A stretch of DNA of 64,000 bases, taken from positions 2,728,001 through 2,792,000 of the forward strand of contig OZ240239.1 in assembly GCA_965198095.1 (NCBI GenBank), read 5' to 3'. The notes beneath the pieces are model-generated. The model was not told the origin of the DNA and did no database searches. It was given only the letters and a program-made list of their open reading frames with translations. The position numbers and the translations under genes are program-made. Of the stretch, positions 1 through 8,157 are shown one piece after another; within the stretch, counting starts at the first letter, position 1; each line of letters opens with the position of its first letter. The stretch is from CBDFJH01 sp965198095 (GTDB taxonomy: Bacteria; Latescibacterota; UBA2968; GCA-2709665).

Positions 1-962
1 AGGATCTGGAGCTGACCGAGGAGCGGGGTGGCGTGAGCGGGGCCGACGCCGAGAAGGTCAGCCGGAGGGCCGTTGAACGGGGCGTCCACCAGATCGGAAC
101 GCTGGGCTCCGGAAACCACTACCTCGAGATTCAGGTAGCCAAACCGGAGCTTGTTTACGACCGAGAGCTGGCGAAAGCCTTCGGTATCCGGATCCCGAAT
201 CAGGTGGTCGTGATGTTTCACTGTGGGAGCCGGGGATTCGGTCATCAGGTCGCCACCGATTACCTGCGCCTCTTTCTGGACGTGATGCAAAGCAAGTACC
301 GGATTCGGGTGAAGGACAGGGCGCTGGCGTGCGCGCCGTTTCAGTCTCCCGAGGGGCAGGACTATTTTGCGGGGATGAATTGCGGGCTGAACATGTCTTT
401 CGCGAACAGACAGGTGATTCTGCACCGGGTTCGGGAGGTGTTTTCCGACGTGATGGGGCGCAGCCCGGAAGAGATGGATATGCGCATGATTTATGACGTG
501 TCTCACAACACGGCAAAGCTGGAGCAGCACGTCGTGAATGGAGAGAGGCGGAGCGTCGTCGTTCATCGAAAGGGAGCGACGCGAGCCTTCGCGCCCGGCA
601 TGCCCGATGTGCCGGAACGCTACCGGGAGATCGGGCAACCGGTCATCATCGGGGGCAGCATGGAGACAGGGTCATACCTGCTCATCGGAGTCCACGGCAG
701 CGCGGAGACATTTTACTCGACGGCTCACGGAAGCGGGCGCGCAATGAGCCGGACGCGCGCGAGAAAGCAGTTCAGCGGCCGGGATCTGCAGCGGGACATG
801 GCAGCGAGGGGAATCTACGTGCGGGCCGCCTCATTCCGAGGCCTCGCCGAAGAGGCGGGGCGTGCATACAAAGACATCGATGATGTGGTCGAGGCGACCT
901 CCAGGGCCGGCATCAGCAGGCCGGTGGCTCGCTTTGTCCCCATCGGCAACGTCAAAGGATGA
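1..962 (+). CDS. rtcB: RtcB family RNA ligase, 3' part only
   Basis: RtcB is the GTP- and Mn-dependent RNA ligase that joins 3'-phosphate or 2',3'-cyclic-phosphate ends to 5'-OH ends in RNA repair and tRNA splicing. The frame is open from base 3 and runs off the left edge, so no start is visible. About 320 residues remain, against roughly 480 for the family. Visible signatures are LGSGNHYLE and FHCGSRGFGHQ (metal-site motifs), YDVSHNTAK, HRKGATRAF, and AHGSGR, whose His is the guanylylated residue in the family (usually HGAGR). Archease follows on the same strand, which supports the call. A GTG at 33 is an internal codon, not the likely start. Confidence 0.93.
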   Translation, partial: DLELTEERGGVSGADAEKVSRRAVERGVHQIGTLGSGNHYLEIQVAKPELVYDRELAKAFGIRIPNQVVVMFHCGSRGFGHQVATDYLRLFLDVMQSKYRIRVKDRALACAPFQSPEGQDYFAGMNCGLNMSFANRQVILHRVREVFSDVMGRSPEEMDMRMIYDVSHNTAKLEQHVVNGERRSVVVHRKGATRAFAPGMPDVPERYREIGQPVIIGGSMETGSYLLIGVHGSAETFYSTAHGSGRAMSRTRARKQFSGRDLQRDMAARGIYVRAASFRGLAEEAGRAYKDIDDVVEATSRAGISRPVARFVPIGNVKG

Positions 963-1052
963 CCGGGTGAAACGCCCGCGACCCTCGTCTCGGGCCCGCT
1001 CGGCAGTGGGAAGACGACGTTGCACGCAGCCGTTTTTCGTTCTGAGGCAAAG

Positions 1053-1493
1053 GTGTCCGGATCTTCCTATACATTTCTGGACGATGTCGCGATTGCCGAT
1101 GCAGCGTTCGAGGCACGGGGAGCGTCACCCGAAGCCCTGTTCGTCGCCGCGTCGGCGGCGACGCTGAACGTGATGGTGGACAATCCGGACCGTGTCGAGA
1201 AGCGGACCCGGCGGCCCTTTCGGATTGCGTCCAAGGATCTCGATCTGCTCTTGTTCGAGCTGTTGCAGGAGGTCATCTACTTCAAGGACGCCGAACGACT
1301 CCTGCTCAGGGTGGATCGGATTCAGATCGAGCAGGGCGAGGATTTCTGCACGGCGTCGGGAGACCTGGCCGGCGAACGGCTGAATCCGGAGCGCCACGAA
1401 CTCGCGGCGGATGTCAAGGCGGTGACGCTGCACCGGTTCCGGGTTGAAAGGGACGGACAGGGCTGGACAGCTTTCGTGATCTTGGATATCTGA
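1053..1493 (+). CDS. Archease, RtcB activator
   Basis: Archease is a small metal-binding protein that stimulates RtcB guanylylation and turnover. The product is 146 aa, with the family opening YTFLDDVAIADAAFEARG, a central LLFELLQEVIYFKD helix, ERHELAADVKAVT and the C-terminal ILDI. I chose GTG at 1053 because GAGG lies 5 bases upstream and the conserved domain begins 4 residues later. A TTG at 1020 would add 11 residues. The gene lies 90 bases after rtcB and its TGA overlaps the ATG of mobA by one base, so the three are probably co-transcribed. Confidence 0.88.
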   Translation: MSGSSYTFLDDVAIADAAFEARGASPEALFVAASAATLNVMVDNPDRVEKRTRRPFRIASKDLDLLLFELLQEVIYFKDAERLLLRVDRIQIEQGEDFCTASGDLAGERLNPERHELAADVKAVTLHRFRVERDGQGWTAFVILDI

Positions 1494-2107
1494 TGAATAT
1501 CGGCGGTGTCGTGTTGTGCGGGGGACAGAGTCGGCGCATGGGACGGCCGAAGGCGTGGCTCCCCTTCGGAAATGAGGTGATGCTTCAACGGTTGGCGCGG
1601 ATCCTCGCCCGGGTCGTGGACCCGGTCCTCGTGGTCTCGGCTGCGGGCCAGCGCCTTCCGAGCTTGCCGGACGGTGTTGAAGTCGTTCAGGACGAGGTCC
1701 CCGGCCAGGGCCCCCTTCGCGCCCTGGCAAGCGGGCTCAGACTGCTCTCCGGGCGCGTCGAGGCCGTCTACGCCAGTTCCTGCGACGTACCGCTGCTGAA
1801 GCCCGAAATCGTCTCCTATCTGGCCAACTTGCTCGATGATTTCGAAGCCGTGGCACCGGAGGAGGGCGACCGGAGGCATCCTCTGGCCGCGGTCTACCGG
1901 GTTTCGGTCTGGCCCAAGGCGGAGGGACTGCTTAACGAAGGTCACCTTCGACTGGGCATGCTCCTGGATCTTTGTCGGACCCGCGGCGTTCCGGTTCACG
2001 AACTGCGGAGCGTCGATGCGACCCTTCAATCGCTGCGAAACGTGAACACGCCGGAAGACTACGCCGACCTGCTGAATCGGGCGGGCGTTCCTGCAGCCAG
2101 GCGTTGA
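1493..2107 (+). CDS. mobA: Molybdenum cofactor guanylyltransferase
   Basis: MobA transfers GMP from GTP to molybdopterin to form the guanine dinucleotide cofactor in the cytoplasm. The 204-aa product starts with the nucleotide-binding signature VVLCGGQSRRMGRPKAWLPF (residues about 5-24) and has the SSCDVPLL metal-site segment near residue 90, as in MobA-like nucleotidyltransferases. Length is normal for the family. The ATG overlaps the archease stop. No other molybdopterin gene is nearby, so a related MobA-like transferase (for example MocA type) cannot be excluded. Confidence 0.85.
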   Translation: MNIGGVVLCGGQSRRMGRPKAWLPFGNEVMLQRLARILARVVDPVLVVSAAGQRLPSLPDGVEVVQDEVPGQGPLRALASGLRLLSGRVEAVYASSCDVPLLKPEIVSYLANLLDDFEAVAPEEGDRRHPLAAVYRVSVWPKAEGLLNEGHLRLGMLLDLCRTRGVPVHELRSVDATLQSLRNVNTPEDYADLLNRAGVPAARR

Positions 2108-2132
2108 TAGGGGCTTCATTCTTCCGTATATT
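2104..2132 (+). promoter_or_regulatory. Predicted sigma-70-type promoter for the carbinolamine dehydratase gene
   Basis: TTGATA (2104-2109) is separated by 17 bases from TATATT (2127-2132). The gene starts at 2180, about 40 bases past the expected start site. The -35 box overlaps the mobA stop codon. Confidence 0.5.
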
Positions 2133-2179
2133 GGACAAGGATCGTCAGACGGATTAACCTGTTCGAAAGGGGGATCGAG

Positions 2180-2485
2180 ATGCCGAAAGAGGACAAGACG
2201 CTCTTGAGTGACGAGGAGATTCAAACCGCGGTCGCCGACTTGGCCGGTTGGGACTACGACGTGTCCAGGAAGGAGCTGAGCCGGGTCTGGAGATTCGAGA
2301 AGTTTGTGCCTACGATGGCGTTCGTGAGAAAGTTGACCGAGATCATGGACAACAACAACCACCATTCCGACATTCACCTGGACAGCCGGAGCAAGACGTT
2401 GACCGTCACCGTGACGACCCACAGCGAAAACGCAGTGACGCGCGCCGATCTGGATTTTGCGGGCGCCGTGAACGCAGCGGAGTAA
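2180..2485 (+). CDS. 4a-hydroxytetrahydrobiopterin (pterin carbinolamine) dehydratase
   Basis: This enzyme dehydrates 4a-hydroxy-tetrahydropterin in pterin recycling; distant relatives take part in molybdopterin metabolism. The 101-aa product has the family length and the diagnostic segment NNNHHSDIHL followed by TVTVTTHSENAVTRADLDFA. Its two adjacent His residues belong to the active site. AAAGGGGG lies 6 bases before the ATG. It follows mobA by 72 bases but has its own predicted promoter. No phenylalanine hydroxylase is visible, so the physiological substrate is unclear; a role near pterin cofactor synthesis is inference. Confidence 0.87.
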   Translation: MPKEDKTLLSDEEIQTAVADLAGWDYDVSRKELSRVWRFEKFVPTMAFVRKLTEIMDNNNHHSDIHLDSRSKTLTVTVTTHSENAVTRADLDFAGAVNAAE

Positions 2486-2589
2486 CGATGACCCGCGTTA
2501 GATCGCGGGAGGGCGAATCGTAGCGTGGAAACGGCGGCGCCAAGAAGCCGAGCAATAGCCCCTCGATCGTCCGTTTTCCACGTTTGGGG

Positions 2590-2617
2590 TTGCAGAATCC
2601 GAAATTTTGTGTATTTT
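2590..2617 (+). promoter_or_regulatory. Predicted promoter for the glutaredoxin gene
   Basis: TTGCAG (2590-2595), a 16-base spacer, then TATTTT (2612-2617), in the 193-base gap before the glutaredoxin-like gene. Weaker than the other promoter calls in the window. Confidence 0.3.
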
Positions 2618-2678
2618 CGTATTCGACCGATTTGAACGCTGTACTGCACTCGAAGGACACGCTGAAAGGAGGCGGGGT

Positions 2679-3026
2679 ATGGAAGAATCCAAACGTCAGG
2701 TCATTGCCTATTTGAAGCCTCAGTGCGGATGGAGTCGAGGTGTTCGCGCTGTCCTCGCGAAATATGGACTGGACTACGAAGACAAGGATATCATAAATTA
2801 TCCTGAAAATTATGAAGAGATGGTGCGAAAGACGGGCCAACCCTTACAGCCGTGCGTCGAGATCGACGGCCAGATCCTCGTAGACGTCAGCGGCGAGGAG
2901 CTGGAGGCCCATCTGATCAACGAGGGATTCAAGCCGAGCGGCCCCGACCCCGACGTCGCCACGGACAGTGCCTGCGAGGATCACGGGCCCTCCTCACAGC
3001 CGATCTTCTTCAGTGCCAACTCCTGA
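2679..3026 (+). CDS. Glutaredoxin-like thiol protein
   Basis: The 115-aa product has a thioredoxin-fold pattern: VIAYLKPQCGWSRGVRAVLAKYGLDYEDKDI, a cis-Pro region (QPLQPCVEIDG) and a terminal helix (ELEAHLINEGF). The active site reads CGWS, so only the first Cys is present, as in monothiol glutaredoxins. A 30-residue polar tail with one further Cys follows the domain. AAAGGAGG lies 8 bases before the ATG at 2679, which decides the start; the frame stays open to 2607 but without a comparable ribosome site. Likely a redox or Fe-S-related protein; the exact partner is unknown. Confidence 0.8.
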   Translation: MEESKRQVIAYLKPQCGWSRGVRAVLAKYGLDYEDKDIINYPENYEEMVRKTGQPLQPCVEIDGQILVDVSGEELEAHLINEGFKPSGPDPDVATDSACEDHGPSSQPIFFSANS

Positions 3027-3114
3027 TCTCACGGTTGCCTGTTTCGTCGGAGAGGCGGTTCCCGGTTCGTGGGAATCGCCTCTCTGGTTTTGGTTCGCTC
3101 GCAAGGGACTTTAG

Positions 3115-3879
3115 GTGCCGAGAGGACATTCAGACGTCTCCCGTCGGCAATCATCCCTGTTTCGCAGAGCGGTTTCCGGCTGCAGGCGCTGCCCCAGGCT
3201 CGTCGCGTACTGTGCCTCCTTCAACCTCCCCGAGAATCGCAAATTCCCCCTTTCTCCGTATTGGGCGAAACCGGTCGCCGGGTTCGGAGATCCCGAGGCC
3301 CGACTTCTGATCGTCGGACTCGCGCCCGGGGCACACGGAGCCAACCGAACGGGGCGACCGTTTACCGGCGACGCAGCCGGATCGGTGCTCTACAGGGCGC
3401 TCTATGAACACGGTTTCAGCAACCTGCCCTCGGTTTCAGACAGAAAAGACGGCCTGGAGCTCAAAGATGCTTATATTACGAACGCGGTAAAGTGCGCACC
3501 ACCGGGCAATCGCCCTTCGGGGCCGGAGAAGCGAGCCTGTCTGGACTGGCTTCGTGAAGAGGTGGCCAGACTCAGGCGTGTTCGCGTTCTCTTGGCGCTG
3601 GGGAGGGATGCGTTCGAGGCCTGCTTGAGACTGCAGCGGGAACGGGGGCGTGTGGATCGACTCAGAGACTATCCGTTCGTGCACGGCTGCGTTCACCGAT
3701 TCGTGGACGATTCCAGGATTCTGCTGTCGAGTTACCACTTCAGCCGATATAACACGAATACCGGGCTGTTGACGGTCCAGAGCGTATCCCGCCTTTTCGC
3801 TAAAGTCAGATCCCTTCTCTCCGAGGAGTCACCTCGTGTGCGGAATCGTCGGATGGATCGGCAGGAAGCCAGCCGTTGA
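3115..3879 (+). CDS. Uracil-DNA glycosylase, family 5 (UDGb type)
   Basis: Removes uracil and related deaminated bases from DNA in base-excision repair. The 254-aa product has a Cys-rich N-terminus (CRRCPRLV) that supplies part of a 4Fe-4S site, the family-5 loop GLAPGAHGANRTGRPFTGD, YITNAVKCAPP with more Cys ligands, and SYHFSRYNTNTG near the C-terminus (usually SYHPSxxNTxTG). A GTG at 3115 follows AAGGGA by about 8 bases. The last 44 bases overlap the start of glmS in another frame, so the C-terminal tail of about 20 residues is probably a read-through extension. A clean 4Fe-4S glycosylase otherwise. Confidence 0.85.
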   Translation: MPRGHSDVSRRQSSLFRRAVSGCRRCPRLVAYCASFNLPENRKFPLSPYWAKPVAGFGDPEARLLIVGLAPGAHGANRTGRPFTGDAAGSVLYRALYEHGFSNLPSVSDRKDGLELKDAYITNAVKCAPPGNRPSGPEKRACLDWLREEVARLRRVRVLLALGRDAFEACLRLQRERGRVDRLRDYPFVHGCVHRFVDDSRILLSSYHFSRYNTNTGLLTVQSVSRLFAKVRSLLSEESPRVRNRRMDRQEASR

Positions 3880-5668
3880 TGTCCTCCTCGCCGGACTCCA
3901 ACGGCTCGAATATCGCGGATACGATTCCGCCGGTCTTGCGGCCATCAACGGGGACAGAATTCACCTCGAGCGGTCTGTCGGAAGGGTCTCCGAGCTCGTT
4001 CGCAGAGTGAAGAGACGCCCACCCGACGGAACGACGGGGATTGCCCATACCCGGTGGATGACCCACGGGGAGGTCAGCGAGCGGAACGCCCATCCGCACC
4101 TTTCCGAGAGTGGCAAGATCGCGGTTGCGCACAACGGCATCATAGAAAACCACGCTGCCATCCGTTCTATGTTGGAGAAGGAAGGGGTTGCGTTCAAGAC
4201 AGAGACGGATACCGAATCCCTGGTCCAACTCATCGGTCGCCTTTACGAAGAGAATGGGGATCTGCTGGGTTCGGTCAGGCTGGCCCTGCGGGAGGTACAG
4301 GGCACCTTCGGTCTGGTCGTCCTCTGTGTGGATGATCCCGAGACGCTGGTCGCAGCCCGGAGGGGCAGTCCACTCATCGTCGGAATGGGAGATCAGGAAT
4401 ACATCGTGGCTTCGGACGGAAACGCGATCGTGGCGCATACCGACCAGGTCATCTACCTGGAAGACAATGAAGTCGTGAAGCTGGGCGCCGAAGGCCTTCA
4501 GGTGACGACGATCGATGCGGAACCCTTGACGAAGGAAGTGAACACGCTCGAAGTCTCGCTCGAAGAGATCGAGTTGGGTACCTATGACTACTACACGCTC
4601 AAGGAGATCCACGAGCAGCCCCGAAGCTTGCGCGATGTCATGCGCGGCAGGGTCGACGTCCGCGGAAGGCAGATCACGCTCGGCGGGCTGAAGCACCTGG
4701 AGCGCGAGATGGCCCGCTTTCGCCGCGTGCTGTTGACGGCGTGCGGCACGGCCTGGCATTCAGGATTGATCGGGAAGTTCCTGTTTGAAGAGCTGGCTCG
4801 CGTCCCCACCGAGGTGGAATACGCGAGCGAGCTCCGGTATCGCAACCCGATCATCGAGGAGAACACCCTTGCGATCGTCATCAGTCAGTCGGGCGAAACG
4901 GCCGATACGTTCGCTGCACTGCGCGAGATCCAGGCCAAGGGCGCGACGGCGTTCGGGGTCGTCAACGTGGTCGGTTCCACGATCGCGCGGGAGGCCGACG
5001 CGGGCGTCTATCTTCACATCGGGCCCGAGATCGGCGTCGCCAGCACAAAGGCCTTCACGGCCCAGGTCGCAGTCTTGGCGATGATCGCCACGGACATGGG
5101 CCGCAGGCGGCACCTCTCGCAGGAGCGGATGTTCGAGATTCTGAATGAACTGAATCAGATTCCCGACAAGGTGGCGCAAGTGCTCGCGCTCGATTCACAG
5201 ATCCGGGACCTCGCGGTTCGACTTTCAAAGCACGAAAACTGGCTTTACCTGGGTCGTGGCGTCAACTATCCGGTGGCCCTCGAAGGGGCGTTGAAACTGA
5301 AGGAGATCAGCTACATCCACGCGGAAGGCATGCCGGCGGCGGAAATGAAGCACGGGCCCATTGCCTTGATCGATGAAGGGATGCCGGTCGTGGTTGTCGC
5401 CCCGCGGGATCACACCTACGACAAGGTCCTCGCGAACATCGAGGAGGTCCGAGGGAGAGGAGGCAGCGTGGTCGCCGTCTCCGACAAGTTGGATTCAGAG
5501 CTGGACCGACTCGCCGATGACGTTCTTACGGTGCCCAAGACGCTTTCGATCCTTTCGCCGCTCGTCACGATCATCCCCCTCCAGCTCCTGGCCTACCACG
5601 CAGCCGTCATTCGTGGCAAAGACGTCGACAAACCCCGCAACCTGGCAAAGAGCGTCACCGTCGAGTAG
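3836..5668 (+). CDS. glmS: Glutamine--fructose-6-phosphate aminotransferase (isomerizing)
   Basis: Makes glucosamine-6-phosphate from fructose-6-phosphate and glutamine, the entry step to UDP-GlcNAc for peptidoglycan and lipid A. The 610-aa protein has the N-terminal glutamine amidotransferase domain with Cys2 as nucleophile (MCGIVGWIGR), HTRWMTHGEVSERNAHPH, and GDQEYIVASD. Two SIS sugar-isomerase domains follow, with SQSGETADTF and the terminal KPRNLAKSVTVE. The start is GTG, fixed because Cys must follow Met. It sits inside the end of the glycosylase gene, so the two are likely translated in coupling. No glmS ribozyme-like leader is possible in that overlapping position. Confidence 0.97.
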   Translation: MCGIVGWIGRKPAVDVLLAGLQRLEYRGYDSAGLAAINGDRIHLERSVGRVSELVRRVKRRPPDGTTGIAHTRWMTHGEVSERNAHPHLSESGKIAVAHNGIIENHAAIRSMLEKEGVAFKTETDTESLVQLIGRLYEENGDLLGSVRLALREVQGTFGLVVLCVDDPETLVAARRGSPLIVGMGDQEYIVASDGNAIVAHTDQVIYLEDNEVVKLGAEGLQVTTIDAEPLTKEVNTLEVSLEEIELGTYDYYTLKEIHEQPRSLRDVMRGRVDVRGRQITLGGLKHLEREMARFRRVLLTACGTAWHSGLIGKFLFEELARVPTEVEYASELRYRNPIIEENTLAIVISQSGETADTFAALREIQAKGATAFGVVNVVGSTIAREADAGVYLHIGPEIGVASTKAFTAQVAVLAMIATDMGRRRHLSQERMFEILNELNQIPDKVAQVLALDSQIRDLAVRLSKHENWLYLGRGVNYPVALEGALKLKEISYIHAEGMPAAEMKHGPIALIDEGMPVVVVAPRDHTYDKVLANIEEVRGRGGSVVAVSDKLDSELDRLADDVLTVPKTLSILSPLVTIIPLQLLAYHAAVIRGKDVDKPRNLAKSVTVE

Positions 5669-6000
5669 CCCTTCCGGTTTCTATCCATCCGGCTGATGGT
5701 TTGCGAAGTCGAACGTCGCGACGGCTGATGCACGTCCATCCGGCTCGTGGTCTACGAGGACTCGGGCGGCGTCGCCTGTGACCTTTCGCCCGTCTTCGGG
5801 CGGTCTTCCGGCGGATCTGGCGCGCGAGCCGTCTTTTCCGGGACCGGCGTCTCGCTCCCGCGGCCGGGTGGCTCGGGGGCGAGGCATCGGGATCCGGACC
5901 TTGCCGCGGTTTGCGCGAACAGCGATGGGGCCGATAATTGTTCGGCAGCCCCCGTAGGCAAGACCTGAACTTCCGTGGCCAGCAGGGAGGCGCCTGTTTG
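5669..6000. other. Intergenic region after glmS
   Basis: No gene seen. It holds an imperfect direct repeat (CCATCCGGCT at about 5685 and 5736) and a GC-rich hairpin CGCCCG-TCTT-CGGGCG at 5787-5802 without a T-run. It ends with GGGAGG at about 5984, the ribosome site of the next gene. Confidence 0.4.
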
Positions 6001-8052
6001 ATGCGGCTGCTCACCCAGAAGCAGATTGATGACGTCCGGAGACGCTGTATGACCGGGTCCTTTCAACCGGCCTATCAGAAGCTGAAGGCCGATGCGAAGG
6101 CCTTTCTCGCCCTGAAAATGACCCCGCCCGAGTCTCCGGCTGGCCTCTATCACGACTATTTCTGCCCGGAACACGGTGTGGAGCTCTCGTTTGACCCGGC
6201 GGCGCCGAACCGACATCGATGTCCGGCGGGACAGGAGCGTTTCAGCGGGGAACCGTATGACTCGGCCTGGAACTGGTTTGTCAACAATCGGCTGTCCGTC
6301 ATGGCCTTCAAGCTGGCCCTGCTCTGGCAGATCGATGGCGAGGCCCGTGAGTTTCGTCAGGTTGAAGAAATTCTGCTCGGTTATGCCGCACGCTACAGGG
6401 ACTACCCGCTCGGCGAGGAGCGGGTTTCAGGCCGGGGCAAGGCCACGTTTCAACCCCTCGACGAGGCGGTCTGGTTGATCCCTCTTGTCCAGGCATACGA
6501 TTTGATCCGCGCTCACGTCTCAGGCGATGTTCGGCGCCGAGTGGAAGACGGTCTCCTCTGGCCGGCCGCCGACCATATTCTGTCTCAAAAACATTTCCGG
6601 ATCCACAACATCGAGTGCTGGCTGAATGCGGCGCTGGGGACGGTCGGCATCTCTTTGGGAGAAGATGCGCTCGTCCGAGTCGCCGTAGAGAAGGCGTTCG
6701 GGCTTCGGCACCAGCTGGCGGAGGGCGTTCGGGACGACGGATTGTGGTGGGAAGGCTCATCCAGTTATCACTTCTATGCCCTGGCCGCCTTGATGACGCT
6801 TGCCCGGAATGCGCAAGCGAGCGACGAATCTCTCTGGAAAACGACGCAGATCAAAGAGATGTTTCGAGCGCCCGTGGCGCTGGCCTACCCCGATCTCTCC
6901 CTTCCCGCGACGAACGACTGTTGGTTTTTTTCTTCGCTCAAGGACGACGTCTGCCACGGCGTGCCCCCGGCCTCGGGGTTCTACGAGGTCGCGTATGCCT
7001 GGTATGAAGACCTCATCTTCGCCTGGGTCCTGAATTTGAACTACAAAGCCCGCCCGAGGGAGACGTTCGAAGCCCTCCTATACGGCCGTGAACTGCCGGA
7101 CACAAGGGTTCGGATTCGTCCGGGCGGAACGCACTTTGACACGTCCGGGTTCGCGATCCTCCGATCTGCCGATCCACCCGGCAGACAGTCGAGTCTCTTG
7201 CTCAAATATGGTCCCTCCGGAGGGGGGCACGGACATCCCGACAAACTGGCGATCTCATTCTATCTGTCCGGACATCTCGTCTCCCCGGATCTGGGTACCC
7301 CCGGCTACGGGATCGATCTGCACCGTTCCTGGTACCGGCAGAGCGTGAGTCACAATACCGTCGTCGTAGACGGCTGCTCGCAACCGCCCGCGGATGGTGA
7401 GGTCGTCGCTTATGAAAGCGGTATCCGATCCGACTACGGCGTGGCCGACGCCCGCGTTTCCTGGGAAGAAGGTCCATACGGAGGGATCCGGATGCGGCGA
7501 TCTCTGCTCTGGATGCAGGATTACCATCTCGACCTGTTCGAGGTCCGGGGTGCCCGGATGCACCAGTTCGACTGGGTCTGCCGGTTTCGTGGTCAATTTG
7601 CATCGGCCTCGGGTCTTGCCGACGAAGCCCCCGTTCTGCTTGAAGGGGAGGGCTACGGCCATATCTCCAACCCCAAAGCGGCGATTCCAGGCCGTTCGGT
7701 CCGCCTGGCGTGGGCCCTGCCCGGGGGTGGTTTTGCCCTCCATCTGCCCCTGGAGACGGAAAGCACGCTGATCCGCGGGCGGGCGCCCTACAATCCTGCG
7801 TCGGAGTCCTGCGATCTGCTGATCCGCCGCCGCAGATGTTCGGCGACGACCTTCGTGGGCCTGGTGCACGCCTGGAGGGGGCATCCGAGCGTCTCGGAGG
7901 TGAATGCGATTGACGCTCCCGGGGGTGTGTTGGCGCTTTCCGTCGTTTGCGCTGGAGAACGCCATCTTTGGATCATCTCCAAAGAGGTGGATAAGGGGAC
8001 CCTTTCCCACGCGCGTCGGGATGCGGACCGGGTTCTGACCTATGTCCTCTAG
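6001..8052 (+). CDS. Heparinase II/III-like polysaccharide lyase
   Basis: Predicted lyase or related enzyme that cleaves uronic-acid-containing or sulfated glycans by beta-elimination. The 683-aa product has an N-terminal alpha-helical barrel region (WNWFVNNRLSVMAFKLALLW, LDEAVWLIPLVQAYDLIR, WWEGSSSYHFYALAALM) and a C-terminal beta-sandwich with the family segment GGHGHPDKLAISFYLSGH, GTPGYGIDLHRSWYRQS and SHNTVVVDG. No signal peptide is visible, so it may act on imported oligosaccharides. ATG at 6001 follows GGAGG by 10 bases; an upstream TTG at 5938 lacks such a site. The class-III aminotransferase follows after 105 bases. Substrate is not predictable here. Confidence 0.85.
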   Translation: MRLLTQKQIDDVRRRCMTGSFQPAYQKLKADAKAFLALKMTPPESPAGLYHDYFCPEHGVELSFDPAAPNRHRCPAGQERFSGEPYDSAWNWFVNNRLSVMAFKLALLWQIDGEAREFRQVEEILLGYAARYRDYPLGEERVSGRGKATFQPLDEAVWLIPLVQAYDLIRAHVSGDVRRRVEDGLLWPAADHILSQKHFRIHNIECWLNAALGTVGISLGEDALVRVAVEKAFGLRHQLAEGVRDDGLWWEGSSSYHFYALAALMTLARNAQASDESLWKTTQIKEMFRAPVALAYPDLSLPATNDCWFFSSLKDDVCHGVPPASGFYEVAYAWYEDLIFAWVLNLNYKARPRETFEALLYGRELPDTRVRIRPGGTHFDTSGFAILRSADPPGRQSSLLLKYGPSGGGHGHPDKLAISFYLSGHLVSPDLGTPGYGIDLHRSWYRQSVSHNTVVVDGCSQPPADGEVVAYESGIRSDYGVADARVSWEEGPYGGIRMRRSLLWMQDYHLDLFEVRGARMHQFDWVCRFRGQFASASGLADEAPVLLEGEGYGHISNPKAAIPGRSVRLAWALPGGGFALHLPLETESTLIRGRAPYNPASESCDLLIRRRRCSATTFVGLVHAWRGHPSVSEVNAIDAPGGVLALSVVCAGERHLWIISKEVDKGTLSHARRDADRVLTYVL

Positions 8053-8065
8053 GCCCACAATCGGT

Positions 8066-8093
8066 TTGATTTGGTCCCTGGATTGATTATATT
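8066..8093 (+). promoter_or_regulatory. Predicted promoter for the aminotransferase gene
   Basis: TTGATT (8066-8071), a 16-base spacer, TATATT (8088-8093), then 64 bases to the TTG start at 8158. Confidence 0.45.
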
Positions 8094-8157
8094 CGGTTAA
8101 TTCGTTCGAAGGTTTCACGCTCAGCTTGAGTCATGCATCAGCCTGAGAGGGTAGACA

